Positions 45,601 to 58,010 of a DNA stretch of 64,000 bases are shown one piece after another. Every line of letters begins with the position of its first letter. The first letter of the stretch is position 1. The stretch lies in contig JAAONU010000004.1 in the NCBI GenBank assembly GCA_012932295.1, forward strand, positions 21,770,872 through 21,834,871, given 5' to 3'. Source of the DNA: Cyclina sinensis. Taxonomy: Eukaryota; Mollusca; Bivalvia; Venerida; Veneridae. The position numbers and the translations under genes are program-made. Under the pieces are notes generated by a model, which made no database searches, was not told the DNA's origin, and was given only the letters and a program-made list of their open reading frames with translations.

Positions 45601-48600
45601 TGTTTATCTTACGGACACCGACCAATGCTATTTTAGAAAAAAGTATTCAAAGTCATTTTTCGATCAATATTTATTTCTAAAATTTTGTATACTAATAGAA
45701 TATTACATCTTAATTCAAATACAAACATATTCTATACTCATATTTGCCTAATATAGCTGTTACAAGTCGATTCCGGTATCGGAAAGCCGATTCCGGTATA
45801 TTTTGGTAAGAAAGTCGATTCCGGTATTCATTGTAACCCATCTATTAATACTGCCTAACGCCCCCATCGGGTATGACTGGCAAGTGCGCATTAGTGCAAG
45901 GTAAAAGTGTTTAAAAGCATTGAAAGAGAGACTTCAAAGCATGAAAGTGAGATGAGAAATAAAGTGTAAAAGTGTGGGCATACCAATTATTTAACTTTTT
46001 AGTATGGAATGGGGAATTTATACGCCCCGGACAAGAATTAAGTATGAAAAATTACAAAAGGCAATAAGTAATGAATTATGCTAAAGAGAATTATTGTTCT
46101 TCTGCACTGCACATCTCCATAGGAGATCAATTCACCCATGAAGTTTCAAGTTAATATCTTCAATACCTTTCAAGTTATGCCCCCAACAAGAATTAAGTTT
46201 GAAAATTACAAAAGGCAATAACACAAAAATTGTGAGAAATAGAGTTATGGTTCTTGGGCACCACCTCCCCACCATGAGATCTTTTCACCTATGAAGTTTC
46301 AAGTTAATATCTTCAATACCTTTCAAGTTATGCCCCCGACAAGAATTAAGTATGAAAATTACAAAGGGCAATAACACCAAAATTGTGAGAAATAGAGTTA
46401 TGGTTCTTGGGCACTGCACCTCCCCACCATGAGATCTTTTCACCTATAAAGTTGCAAGTTTATATCTTCAATACCTTTCAAGTTATGCCCCTGACAAGAA
46501 TTAAGTATGGGCAATAAGTCAAAACTTATGTGAAAGAGAGTTATGGTTCTTGGGCACTGCACCTCTCCACAATGAGGTCTATTCACCTTTGAAGTTTCAA
46601 GTTGATACCTCCAGTACTTTTAGAGTTATGCCCCAGACAAGCAAAGTGGGATGACAACACTAACGCAGACACTGCAAGTAACACCTATGTGTCTCCTGAC
46701 TATAGTCAGGTGACACAAAAATGAATTGAACCAGTGACTTCCCGCGATTCAGGGTCTGTTCTCAGTGATGCGTTCGCCCAGTTACCATGGTGTTCATTGC
46801 CATAAATTCCTTTTCGACCTTTGTCCTTTTGCCCAGATTGAACACCTTTTAACAAGGGTGTTTTCAAGGATTGTGTCTGTTGCAAGAGTATTGGCATTTT
46901 AAATATTGTCCAGGATGAGAAGCCCCTGTACAAGGAACTAAGAAACCCACTTATTAGTAAAGCACGAACCATACATAATGACTTTGAAAAATGAATTAAA
47001 GATCTTTTTACACGAGGAAGCAATTGTGCATTTAACTGCCAAGACCTGCTATCAAATTCTAGATAAAGGAAGTCATTCTTTTTCAATATGGATTTAATAT
47101 ATTTGTTTTAGCTGTTATAATTAAGTGTCTTGTTTAGTTTGATGTAGACGATAATTGCTAGTTTGGTTTCTTCTGATGTGGTCAAAAGGGTTATATAATT
47201 TCTAAAAAATGGGATTACAAATTTTCAGTTTTTTAAAAGTTTTTACATTTTACTGGAGTTTTTTATAGTAAGACTAGCCTGGTTAACCTATCTTTTACTA
47301 TGTGGAATAATTGATAAGTATTGATATTAACAGTCTCAAATAATTCTATCATATAATAGTTGGATACATGTATTTTAACTCTATATTAAGTCATCAATGT
47401 ATTGTATAGTGATTTATCATGTACATGTATGTAATTGAGACTTAAATAAATAAATAAAAAATAAATAAATAAACATTTTGATTGCACCTTTCACACCTAA
47501 TTACCTTAATTATTACTCATTTCAGTCTTTAAGTATCTAAAACTATCTTGTGATCTACTTATTGTCTTTTAGTGTCCAACTTTATTACAATAATAACTAA
47601 ATGTTGAATTTAATAGAATTTACATACTTCTTTATATCCCTGAATCACCCTTTTGGTTGGTCGGTCTGTCACATTTGACATCTTTACCTTGCATTGAGAA
47701 CTCTTCCATGAGTTTTCAACTGATTGAAATGAAACTTGGCAGGAATGGTCACTAGGCAAGGTACATATGCAAAACATATTTTTGATGCATATCCGTGGAG
47801 GCAATGCAGAGTTATTGCTCCATGAACTTATACTTTTTCCGGTCGGTCTGTCCCATTTGAATCTTAAATTTGCATCATGAACTGCTCCTTCTGTTTTCAA
47901 CTGATTGAAATAAAACTTTCAGGAATTGTCACTGGGCAATGTAGATGTGCAAGACATATTTTGATGCATAAATTAAATGAAACTTGGTGGAAATACAAAA
48001 TGCAGTCACCAGGCAATGTAGATGTGCATGACAATTTTTTTTATGCAAATCCTTCCAGGCAAAGCAGAGTTACCGGTTTTGCCCCTGGAACTTATACTCT
48101 TCCCCATTTTTGACTAATATATACCTTGTGGCACAAAGTCAAACTACTCCTTCATTTTTCTATTGATGGAAATGACACTTGGCAGAGATAGTAATTAGGC
48201 AATGAAAATTTGAAAAACATATTTCTGATGCATACCTAGGTAGGCACAGTTATTGCCCTTGAACTTAGACTTTTTGTCATGTTTGACATACCTTGTGGCA
48301 CAAACTCCTCCATCAGTTTTCAACAGATCGAACTGAAACTTGCATACGTCACTTAAGCTCCTACTATAGTAACTCCAGATTTGCTTCTGTTGTTGAGTCA
48401 ATACGCAGTTGTGGGGGTATTTGTCATCTTCAGTGAGTGATCTGGTTTTAAAAGTAATGTGTTGGCCATGGTTATCAAATGATGAAACTTACCCTAAAAA
48501 AGAAGATAAGAAAAAAAACATGTTGATTGCTACTAAAAACAGATTCTGTCTCTTTTCATGCTGTAACAAATGAATTTCATAATGAATATCAAACCATAAA

Positions 48601-51600
48601 TCTAAGTATGGAGAACATGTAGAAAAAAATAATTGCAGTTAATGTTTGTTAATATACAATGGTATCTGTTTCACTCTTTCTAAATAATATGAATATAATA
48701 TGAATATGAATGTGTAAAGTGCAATCAGACTCATTACTTCAGGCAAATGAACCTAGGGCAAACATACCTGGGTGAACGTGTATTTTCAGCTAACATTTCT
48801 AATTCCACCTCTTGAATGCATGGAGTTTATATGGACTTTGCTAGGTTTCCCCTTAGAAATAACATAGTTGCACAATTTTAACAAAATAATGTCACTATTT
48901 GTCAGTTATTTTGAAAACAATTGTCATATCTCAGAAATGTTTGTGACCATTGGCTATTTCACCTACTAGTGAAGAAATATAGATGTGTACACAATTTTCA
49001 GTGGTAGTAGCTTTCTAACAGGGACTAGTTCTGTAGACAGCAACCTTAGAAATTCAAACATTTGCTATACACTTGAAAATCAATAATTACCTTTGTGGGA
49101 TTTGTTCTTATTTTGGTCTTAGAGATTTTCAATGACAATGGTTTTGAAACTACGCAACATCTCACTTTGCTGAGTTATTACAACTATGCTGGTCTTAATG
49201 TATATAATGTTTCACTTCCTTGGAGAAATTTTCTGATTAGTTCCACACCCTGTACATTTCCAGAAATAAATCTGTTTTTGAGATGAGAAGCCAACAGTCA
49301 TTCATACTATTAATGAAATTTAGGCCTCTAAAACCATGTCCATTTTAACAAAGATTTATTATTCATATCATTGTACACAGGGACATCTGCACATATGGAC
49401 ATGTCAAAATTATCATGGTAATTTCAAATGTGAACAGTGAAGCCACATGCAAAAGATTACTATTATATATATTTTCAATAGTTTGTATTGTTATATTTTT
49501 GGATATCTGTAGGAATAAGAATTGTTTGAGGCAGCCAAGTAATTTGGTAAGACTTACGTGAATGAGGAGATTGCGGCAGTGGGGGAGTTTTTCAATCAGG
49601 GATAATACAGTAATTCAAAAAAAAAAAGATTTTGCTGTAAGATAACATAATAAATCAAATTACCAGAACAGCTAGTTGCTGTCATATTTTGCTAGAAATC
49701 CTTGACATCTGAAATATAATTTTCATGTTGATGCTCCATTCAAGTAAACAGCATGACACTGTAGTTTGTCAGAATATTTTCATTAAGAAAGCTTGCAGAG
49801 TGAAGGTGACAATGACCCTTTCCTCCATATATACACCTTTATGGCTTGGGTGAACAGTGTAGATCCAAATCAGCCGGCACATCCGTGCCATCTGATCAGG
49901 ATATACACTGTTTGCCTTTTGATACATTAGGTTATTTTTTACCAAAAAGTGACCAGTGCAGATCCTGATCAGACGGCAAGGATGTGCCATCTGATCTGGA
50001 TCTACATTGGTCGCACATGCGTAAAAATGCGTATATATGGAGTAAAGGGTTAAGATGAGTCAACGATGCAAAAATAGAAGAAGGATTACCGGTATTTTCA
50101 CTATTACATGATATCTTCACAGGAAACTTTCAACGAATAGAGAACAAGAGCTTTAGCTGTATTTACTTAACACTGTTTTGAACAGATGTGATCTACACTG
50201 GCACGAGAGCTGTGTGCAGTACATTAATATATATGAAAAAACTCCCATATATATTTTATACCACAGTGTAAAGTAGTCGAGTAAGTTTACCTGGTGGAAA
50301 AGGTCAGGGAGTGAATCATGTAATAACTGACAAATCCTGCGGCATAGCATGTGGGTATACCTGCATAGTGTATTGGAAAAACATGTAGTCAATTTACAAA
50401 GAAAACTGTCATTCACTTTGGTATACATGTAATTTATGATTATTGCCTTCCAGGTTTATAAACCTGCCAGATTCAAGTACTGGGAGCGTGGTGAGGATAG
50501 CATATATGAGAAGGGGGAGACGCCCCAAGACAGATATGTAGGGATACCACAGAAAAAGAAACCCCATCCTGAAAAACCAATAAAAGGCCAATATGAGGTT
50601 AAACCAATTAAAGGAAAAATTTATGATAAAAAACCTTTCCCAGCAGATCTAAAAGCAGGCAAGAAATATAAATGGTGTGTATGTGGATATAGTAAAAGTC
50701 AGGTAAGATATATAGATTTAACAATGAACACTTTTCTAGACCCTTGAAACCCTGAAAGAGGAGTATAGTTCAAAAGAGCCATAACTTTCCATAATCTATT
50801 TTTAAAATAATCCTGATCAATTTTTTTTATCACTTTGGCCTCTTCTTTGACTTGGCTTATAATTTATCCAATGCTGAGAAAAGTAGAGCATTTTCTTCTG
50901 TGATAATCAATAGTTTTGTTTTTCTTGTACAGCTGTAGTTATACATAAGTGTTTGTAACATTTACAATCATTTGAATATTATATGCTTGAAATTCTTCTC
51001 TTGAATCAAACATCGGAGCATTAATCTTTCCCAGCAGCATCAAAATTTTTGTACAATACATATTTTCTGTTTCTGAACACCTTCCAAATTAAACTTTTGT
51101 GTAAGCTTTGCTTTTAATAATCTGTCTGTTGCAGCACATTACATAAAAAGTTGGATAAAACTAAAAGACTGAACAGTTGCTTGCAGTATTAATAAATATT
51201 TTTTCAGTTCCCTGTCCTCTTTTGTTATTAGCTGTTAGAAGTACATGACTTCATGACAGTCACAGACTCTTAGAGAATGGTCAGCATCTACAGTCCCAAT
51301 AAATTTTTGAAAATAAAGGCCAGATTTCTTTAGGAAATAAAGATGCAAGATGCAGTAGTAAAACAAATGTTTTTAAATGTGGTACTTTAATCCGTCTGGT
51401 GTGCTCCTCTGATTTGGTCAGATGAATTTTGAACAAATTCAGCCTTTGCTTAAATTTCAAAGACCTGTTTGGACTGTAGACACTAACCATTCTTTCCAAG
51501 ACTGCCTCTGTTGAGGGCTTTTACAGATCATTCTTTGACATACAGTTAAAGATATTTTTTGGTTTACAGTGTTTGATTTACATTTAATATTTTGAAAGTT

Positions 51601-51862
51601 ACAAGTCTGTTGAAATTAAACTCTCTAACTTTCTTTTCAATTTCAGCCTTTCTGTGATGGACATCATAAGATAATTTCCCGAGTTCTCTGGAAGGAGAAA
51701 GCTGAAGAAGGCCCATATCCAAATATACTTCATGAACCATTAACTTTTGAAGTGGAAAAAGATGGCAGATATTGGTTATGTAACTGTAAACAGACAGATA
51801 ACCGTCCATTTTGTGACGGTACACATCGACAGCCAGAGATACAGGCTAAAATTAGGTCTTGA
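42621..51862 (+). CDS. CISD3: CDGSH iron-sulfur domain protein 3, mitochondrial, 3 exons, 173 aa
   Basis: A small NEET-family protein of the mitochondrial matrix that binds two 2Fe-2S clusters. Exons are 42621-42677, 50454-50702 and 51647-51862, all phase 0 with AG/GT borders. The first 19 residues (MAAPLIRVLRLQILSINQQ) are basic/hydrophobic without acids, as a mitochondrial presequence should be. Two CDGSH motifs are complete: CVCGYSKSQPFCDGHH (ligands C94, C96, C105, H109) and CNCKQTDNRPFCDGTH (C147, C149, C158, H162). The first is split by an intron right after SKSQ. Human CISD3 is shorter (about 127 aa) but also has two motifs on one chain; the extra length is N-terminal to motif 1. A poly(A) signal AATAAA lies at about 51968. 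Intron 1 is 7.8 kb and holds a Mutator-like transposon and other repeats. Exon 1 is joined by phase, targeting character and position, and is a little less sure than exons 2-3. Confidence 0.9.
43672..44035. repeat. Tandem repeat, unit about 145-150 bp, 2.5 copies, within the Mutator-like element
   Basis: ACACTAAATGATTCTT begins at 43673, 43817 and 43967. Each is followed by ATACATTATTTACAT and AGTGGACTTCCA. Confidence 0.85.
44155..44600 (-). pseudogene. MULE-type transposase remnant with frameshift
   Basis: The minus-strand frame from about 44591 encodes DPMFIHDISNYETYSHFFHH and then LAISSDKAHAL. After a shift near 44420 the adjacent frame continues EQAMVKAIFTEFPQFTHVLC, then TRHLEQNTRQHLEDYG. 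This matches the MULE transposase core pattern: an aromatic YETYxxFFxxL block, SDxxxAL, then a FPxxxxxxC--H--N block. The N-terminal coding part is missing or unrecognisable beyond the SINE insertion at 44638. Confidence 0.65.
44638..44922 (-). mobile_element. tRNA-derived SINE, family B, minus strand
   Basis: The minus strand begins GGAGCGGATGTGGTCCAGTGG (A box region), with GAGTTCGATCCCC as the B box, a body with GGTCCCATGTATCAGTGC and GGTCATATGGGCTACCGG, and a tail TTAAAACAAGCTTAAAT. It is flanked by the imperfect 14-bp target duplication ATAATTAATGTCTA (44624) and ATAATTAATGTTTA (44923). It interrupts the Mutator-like element. Confidence 0.85.
46020..46700. repeat. Tandem repeat, unit about 154 bp, four copies
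   Basis: CAAGAATTAAGT begins at 46032, 46187, 46340 and 46495. Each unit carries AGTTATGGTTCTTGGGCAC and GAAGTTTCAAGTTAATATC-like sequence. It is followed by a GTGTCTCCTGACTATAGTCAGGTGACAC-like palindrome near 46690. It lies in CISD3 intron 1. Confidence 0.85.
46840..47480 (+). mobile_element. Possible retroelement 3' end
   Basis: Plus-strand coding-like scraps (VQDEKPLYKELRNPLISKA) are followed by an AT-rich tail ending GAGACTTAAATAAATAAATA repeats, as in LINE 3' ends. No diagnostic reverse-transcriptase motif is seen. Confidence 0.35.
47600..48420. repeat. Dispersed repeat with irregular internal units
   Basis: Several degenerate copies of TTTTCAACTGATTGAAATGA ... GGCAATGTAGATGTGCA ... 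TTATTGCC(C)NTGAACTTATAC recur at 80-200-bp intervals. Open frames here are repeat artefacts. It lies within CISD3 intron 1. Confidence 0.65.
48421..49835. other. CISD3 intron 1, nothing recognised
   Basis: AT-rich intronic DNA with no identifiable element. Confidence 0.5.
49840..50050. repeat. Two related half-units of a dispersed repeat
   Basis: CCGGCACATCCGTGCCATCTGATC near 49875 (in short form CATCCGTGCCATCTGATC) and GGCAAGGATGTGCCATCTGAT near 49976 are related units separated by about 100 bp. Both are flanked by GATC-rich sequence and a GTGACCAGTG/ACATTGGTCGCAC pair. Confidence 0.55.
50703..51646. other. CISD3 intron 2
   Basis: AT-rich intron splitting the first CDGSH motif; nothing else is recognised. 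Confidence 0.55.
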
Positions 51863-51989
51863 ATGGGCAGTGTTTCCTGGAATGTTTTTGACAGTTTTAT
51901 TAAAACAATTCTCCTCAGTATAGTAATGTGTTTTGTTGATCCATTTTTATAACTCATTGGATAGAATAATAAAAATGAGCCATTAAAAA

Positions 51990-53640
51990 CACTGTCTTTA
52001 CCCATTGTCATGAGTTTCTCAAATGTTTTAAATAAAAAATATCAGGGGAATTAACTCAAGACAGAAAATCTGGTAGGTGTAGTACTCTATTATTCAACCT
52101 ACTAAATGGACTTTTTGTACATTAATATTGTAAAGGCAAAAAAACTTGGCCTGAACAACAGCAGCAAGATTTTATTTGGCATAAACATTTTGCTGTAACA
52201 ATCACCATTGCCAGAAGTTTTATGAAATATGCTTCTAGTTTTGAAAAATTATTTTTATCTGCTAACTAATACTTGTATAAATTGATCATAATTATGATTC
52301 AAGCATTAGTAACATAGAGATTATTACTCAGTAAATATACATGTAAGAAACCAGTAACATTTACCATGTTTTCATTTGAAAGGGACAGTTTGGTTGTGAA
52401 AAATACACAATATATTATATTTAACTGTAATTTTCACATAGAAAATTTATACATCAAAGAAACAGTATTTTTCATAATCTTAAACAAATACTTCATGATT
52501 TGTATCTGATGCATCATAGAAAAGAGACAAACTTTCCATAAATAACAGCATTTGCTGTCTGCAACATCAGGAGCTACATGAAAGCTGAAAAACCTACCAT
52601 GTACAATGTAAAACTGGCATAACAGTCAACTTCTTTGAGAAAAGAGAAACTTAGCTCTCAAAACCGGTTGAGATGGGGACTTTTGCACTAAGAAATTACT
52701 ACCATTTCTGGAAAGTGTGAACCTGAATAAGTGAATTTTTTTATCAGTTTTTACTTCACACTTACCAGTATAAGAAGTAATATTTTCAGTTCTATTATCT
52801 TTTTTTTTTTAAACTATGGCAACAGTGTACCAGCACTAACACTAATCCCCTAAGTGTTACAAAATGTTTAAGATTATCAAGTACAATAGATGTAGATGTG
52901 TCACCAATGCATTAAAGGTTTGTACTTTTAAACAACTACAACATACTTGACACATAAATTTACATGTAATTATAATGATAAACAAACTAGCCAGGTAATG
53001 AAGTTTTGTACAATGTTTTTTATATGTAAATAAATGATTTTTTTGTTTTGGTCAAATAATTACTTTAAACTGATTAGTTTTCATTTGATTGACATGTTTA
53101 TTAGCTGCATGAAGAATTGGTGTGCATGACATATTTCTCCTGATATTTGTCCATGTGGTCTGAAGTTGTCTGCCCTTAGATATGAAACAACCTTGTGTGG
53201 TTAACTACTTCTATAGATTTCAACCAGTCAGTTGACATTTTTTAAGAAGTCAGCTTAGTGGTCCTTTGTCAGTCTGTCTTCCCAAAGTACTACTTAAACA
53301 CCCAGTTTCGCCTGCAAAAATAAAATACTCAAAATATCAAGATTTATGTATATGTAATAACTTTTCTTCTAATGAGCATCTTTATATTATGTTTTGTATT
53401 AACGAGGGTGCAGCGATTACCCACGTGACTTAAATAATTTGCATTTAGTTGATGTATCATCGTTTTTCTTAAATAAGCTGTTTGAAAAATGGGAATGTTT
53501 TTAGAAGCATAGTGGTAGCACATGACATATGTAAATCCTGATGTTTCAGTACGTTTTACTTTTGTAAGTAAAACTGGGCCTTTGATACAACTCAGATGTA
53601 ATGTGAGCAGAAAGAGTGAAATGAAACATAAACTATAGCG
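51990..53640. other. Intergenic, no gene seen
   Basis: AT-rich DNA downstream of CISD3 without a recognisable gene, RNA or repeat. Confidence 0.5.
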
Positions 53641-54215
53641 TGTCAGCCGTAACAATATTCAATAAATTTTATTTATGTTCTATACTTTTATTTAAATTCA
53701 ATATCTTTTCACTGATACAAATAAATGTCCATTTTTATTCAATATATAAACATTTTTTTCATATATATGAAATATTTTCTTGCGTATATGCAACATTTTT
53801 TTCATTTTTATGGTATATTTTTATTTAAATGCAATGAAATTAATTTATTTGCTAATAATTTCATTCATATTTCAAAATATTTCATTTATATTCAATAAAA
53901 TTGAATTGTAAATGGTGGCGAGATTTTTGTCGCTAAATTTGAAACACTTTAGTCCGTGTGCAACGCCGTTTTCAGTTCCAAACATCCAATGAGAAACATT
54001 GTTACAAAATGTGCCCCCTGATGTAGTACTGTAACCAGAATGCAAATATTGAATGTAAATGAAAAGCTGCATTTATCGCATTTTAATAAAAATATTTAAT
54101 ATAAATGAAAGTTATTGCTTATAAATTAAAAATCATTGCATTAAAATGAAACTTTGCAGCATTTGAATGAAAATTATGTCATATAAATGAAGAAAATATT
54201 GCATTTAAAGAAACT
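53640..54215. repeat. Opposed T-rich and A-rich arms of short CATTTA/TAAATG subrepeats
   Basis: From 53660 to 53900 the plus strand repeats TTCAATAT, TTTCATATATATG and ATTTAAATGCAATG at about 25-30-bp intervals. From 54050 to 54210 the complementary A-rich version (AATATAAATGAAAG, TTGCATTTAAAG) recurs, and A-rich copies resume after the insertion at 57940-58010. A short unique centre (53910-54040) lies between the arms. Confidence 0.45.
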
Positions 54216-55263
54216 ATTTTTAGCTCATCTGAGCTTTTGTGATCGGTCTTTGTCCGTCGTCCGTCTGTCAGTCCGTCCGTCCGTCGTCAACTTTTCATTC
54301 AAACGACATCTCCTCTGAAACCAATGGGGCAAATTTAATGAAACTTGCCTGGGATGTTCCTTGCATGAAGCTCTACCAAGATTGTTCAAATGGTTTTGGT
54401 CCATTGCATTTCTGGTTCACTGGAGCTAAAAATAGATTTTATAAGTTGGATCTTTAAAAATCTTCTCCGAAACCACAAGGCCTGGAGCTTTGATATTTGG
54501 TATGAAGCATCATCTAGTGGACCTCTACCAAGTTTGTTCAAATTATGTCCCTGGGGACAAAACTGACCCCACCCCAGGGGTCAGTTGATTTTACATAGAG
54601 TTATATAGGGAAAACTTGAAAATCTTCTTGTCAAAAACCACAAGGCCTAGAGTTAAGATATTTGGTATGTAGCATTGTCTAGTGGACCTCTACCAAGTTT
54701 GTTCAAATCATGGCCTCTGGGTCAAAAATGGCCCCGCCCCGGGGGTCACTTGTTTTACATAGAGTTATATAGGAAAATCTTAAAAAAATCTTCTTGTCAG
54801 AAACCGTAAGTTATAGAGCTTAGATATTTGGTGTGTAGCATTGTCTAGTGGACCTCAACCAAGTTTGTTCAAATCCTGTCCTCTGGGTCAAAAATGGCCC
54901 CGCCCCAGGGGCCACTAGTTTTACATAGAGTTATGTAAGAAAATCTTAAAAAATCTTCTTGTCAGAAACCGTAAGTTATAGAGCTTAGATATTTGGTGTG
55001 TAGCATTGTCTAGTGGACCTCTACCAAGTTTGTTCAAATCCTGGCCTCTGGGTCAAAAATGACCCCCCCCCAGGGGCCACTAGTTTTACATAGAGTTATA
55101 TAGGAAAATCTTAAAAAATCTTCTTGTCAGAAACCGTAAGTTATAGAGCTTAGATATTTGGTGTGAAGCATTGTCTAGTGGACCTCTACCAAGTTTGTTC
55201 AAATCCTGTCCTCTGGGTCAAAAATGGCCCCGCCCCAGGGGCCACTAGTTTTACATAGAGTTA

Positions 55264-56350
55264 GGCCATACCAAATTGTTTTTTCGTTTAGCGTCAACCC
55301 TAAGTTCAAAAACCTATCTAGCTATCCTGAAAACACAAACAAAGCCCCAAAAAATAAACAAGTCATACTGACTAGTATCTACACCAGGATATAATTATCA
55401 AGTTTCATATTCCACTTTGTAGAGACTTTTAATGCATTTCTTAAAGTATTTTCAATCAAACCACCTATAAATTCAACTGAAAATATATTTCTGCATAGGT
55501 AAATTTACAACTGAGTCTATATTTGGAGTCAACTTGTCAATATCAACTCATTTTCAACAATCTATAAAACTGATGCACATTCATCTTATTAGACAGGTCC
55601 TTCCATCCTATGCCACTAAAATCCAAATGAGGTATCACTGTAAAAAATTACAAAAGTAAACACTACTTAAACATTTAATACTGAACACCAAAATATCATT
55701 TTAATGGTATTTGTTTTTCTCTATCTGTTTTGTATGAGTGTCTGTTGGCTTTACTGCGAAGATGAAACAATTCTTTTAAATAATTCAAATGAATTTGTCT
55801 CCCTTATGAAAGAAGAATTCTCAGCAAAAATGTTACAAAAGGAATATCTGCTTTGTGAACTACTCACAAAATGTCATAAATAAGGTCTTTCGACTCTACC
55901 TATTTGAATTACATTAAACTTCATCAACAAATTCTAGCTGCAGCTTGCGTATACACTACACTTGAGAAAATCGACTGACAGCGAAAACATATAACAAATA
56001 CTTCAACGCATACAATTTACATAAAACAATCATTTACTTGCTATTATCTTGAAAAACATTAAAACGCATTTAAGTCTTATTATAACTGACCAGAAACTAA
56101 CCTCTTCTGACGTTGCCAACAAATTTATGCACACATGGAACTTTTTTACACGACTTAATAAATACAAAATTTGGGTAAAGATGCAAAGGAGGTAACAACA
56201 CTAATCACGTATAGATTCTCGAACATACCAGAGAGCATTTAATACTTTGTACAGTAAGGTCGTAAGGCAAAACAATGTTGTTGTTTTTTCCTACCTCAGA
56301 AGCTCAAACCTATCCGTCCGCGGACGCTAAACGAAAGAACGATTTGGTAT
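55264..56350. mobile_element. 1.1-kb inverted-repeat DNA element inserted in the array
   Basis: The left end GGCCATACCAAATTGTTTT, running into CGTTTAGCGTC, is complemented by GACGCTAAACGAAAG ... GATTTGGTAT at the right end. It interrupts an array unit between ACATAGAGTTA and TATAAGAAAATC, consistent with a TA target. No coding capacity is visible. A partial second copy is at 1-208. Confidence 0.8.
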
Positions 56351-56430
56351 ATATAAGAAAATCTAAAAAAATCTTCTTGTCAGAAACGGTAAGTTATAGA
56401 GCTTAGATATTTGGTGTTTAGCATTGTCTA

Positions 56431-56726
56431 TCTCTATCTATCTATTTGAGCTTATTTAACGTCGGTACCGGTTGCCCATATGACCGACGCCCCCTGAAGA
56501 GATTAGTTATTTTATGTTGTGGGGGTAGTGCAAGATACAGAAAGCATCCCATTCCAGAGACACCCCTGGTTCTTTTTCATGCTCAGTGTATAGCACTGAT
56601 ACATGGGACCTCGGTTTAAAGTCTCATCCGAAAGACTATTAGTAATGTTAGTGGAGGAGCGGGGGATCGAACTCAGGACCCCTGCTTTACCAGTCCAGCG
56701 CGTTACCACTGGACCACATCCGCTCC
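56431..56726 (-). mobile_element. tRNA-derived SINE, family B, minus strand, with 10-bp target duplication
   Basis: Nearly identical to the copy at 44638-44922: head GGAGCGGATGTGGTCCAGTGG less its last base, B box GAGTTCGATCCCC, and an ATAG-repeat tail. GCATTGTCTA is duplicated at 56421-56430 and 56727-56736, and it is part of the array unit into which the SINE jumped. Confidence 0.93.
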
Positions 56727-58010
56727 GCATTGTCTAGTGGACCTCTACCAAGTTTGTTCAAATCCTGGCTTCTGGGTCAAAAATGACCCCGCCCCAGGGG
56801 CCACTAGTTTTACATAGAGTTATATAGGAAAATCTTAAAAAATCTTCTTGTCAGTAACCGTATGTTATAGAGCTTAGATATTTGTATTTGGTGTGTAGCA
56901 TTGTCTAGTGGACCTCTACCAAGTTTGTTCAAATCCTGGCCTCTGGGTCAAAAATGGCCCCGCCCCGGGGGTCACTTGTTTTACATAGAGTTATATAGGA
57001 AAAACTAAAAAACCTTCTTGTCAGAAACAAGAAGGCCTACAGTTAAGATATTTGGTATGTAGCATTGTCTAGTGGACCTCTACCAAGTTTGTTCAAATCC
57101 TGGCCTCTGGGTCAAAAATGGCCCCGCCCCGGGGGTCACTTGTTTTACATAGAGTTATATAGGAAAATCTTAAAAAAATCTTCTTATCAGAAACCGTAAG
57201 TTATAGAGCTTAGATATTTGGTGTGTAGCATTGTCTAGTGGACCTCTACCAAGTTTGTTCAAATCCTGGCCTCTGGGTCAAAAATGGCCCCGCTCCAGGG
57301 GCCACTAGTTTTACATAGAGTTATATAAGAAAATCTAAAAAAATCTTTTTGTCAGAAACTGTAAGTTATAGAGCTTAAATATTTGGTGTGTAGCATTGTC
57401 TAGTGGACCTCTACCAAGTTTGTTAGAAAAATGTCCCTGGGGTCACTATTGGCCGCGCCCAAGGGGTCACAAGTTTTAAATAACAATATAGAAGAAAATC
57501 TTTAAAAATCTTCTTGTCTGAAACCACAAGACCTAGAATTTTAAAATTTGGCATGAAGCAAGCTTTATCAAGCTTTTTCAAATTATTGGATTAGGTTAAA
57601 AGTCACGGAGGCTAAAAGTAGATTTATCTACTGTACCTCATAGAGCCTTCATTTATAGACCAATATCTTTGATATTCAGTATAGAGGTTCCTTGCATGGA
57701 CCTCTACCCATGGGTAGGGTTTGAGGTCACTGGGTCAAGGTCAAGGTTACCATAGCTTATAATAAATATTTGTACTTTCTGTCATAGAGCCTTTATTTAT
57801 TGACTGATATTTTACATATTTGGTTTGTAGGCACTTACATATTTTCAATTAAAAAATGAAATACTGCTTAACAGCAAACCTACAGCCAAAGTACTCAGGT
57901 GAGCGATCCAGGGCCATCATGGCCCTCTTGTTGAATATATATCAAGTTTAGAGCACATGAATAAAATTTATTGCATTTAAATGAAATTCATAAAATACAA
58001 AAAAATGTTT

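Larger units (their letters stand above)
43017..45848. mobile_element. Mutator-like DNA transposon (decayed) in CISD3 intron 1
   Basis: Terminal inverted repeats of about 300 bp pair 43025-43320 with 45540-45838. The ends read GGTTACAATGAATACCGG, and three ATACCGGAATCG-type subrepeats follow. TCTATTAA flanks both ends, an apparent 8-bp target duplication (43016-43023 and about 45840-45848). Inside are transposase remnants on the minus strand, a tandem array and a SINE. Confidence 0.75.
54225..57935 (+). mobile_element. Bivalve-type dispersed element with a central tandem array (unit about 145 bp)
   Basis: It opens TAGCTCATCTGAGC, then a CCGTCCGTCCGTCGTC tract. A long array follows whose unit contains CTTCTTGTCAGAAACCGTAA, ATTTGGTGTGTAGCATTGTC, GGACCTCTACCAAGTTTGTT and GGCCCCGCCCC. 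It closes CAGGTGAGCGATCC and CATCATGGCCCTCTTGTT. About a dozen units are present, with insertions at 55264-56350 and 56431-56726. The AGCTCA...TGAGC ends and central minisatellite are reminiscent of pearl/Helentron-type non-autonomous elements of bivalves; that affiliation is inferred. Confidence 0.75.

Noticed and set aside
46706..47086. A 126-residue minus-strand protein
   Set aside because: It spans the end of a tandem array and a probable retroelement 3' end, with no domain or codon support.
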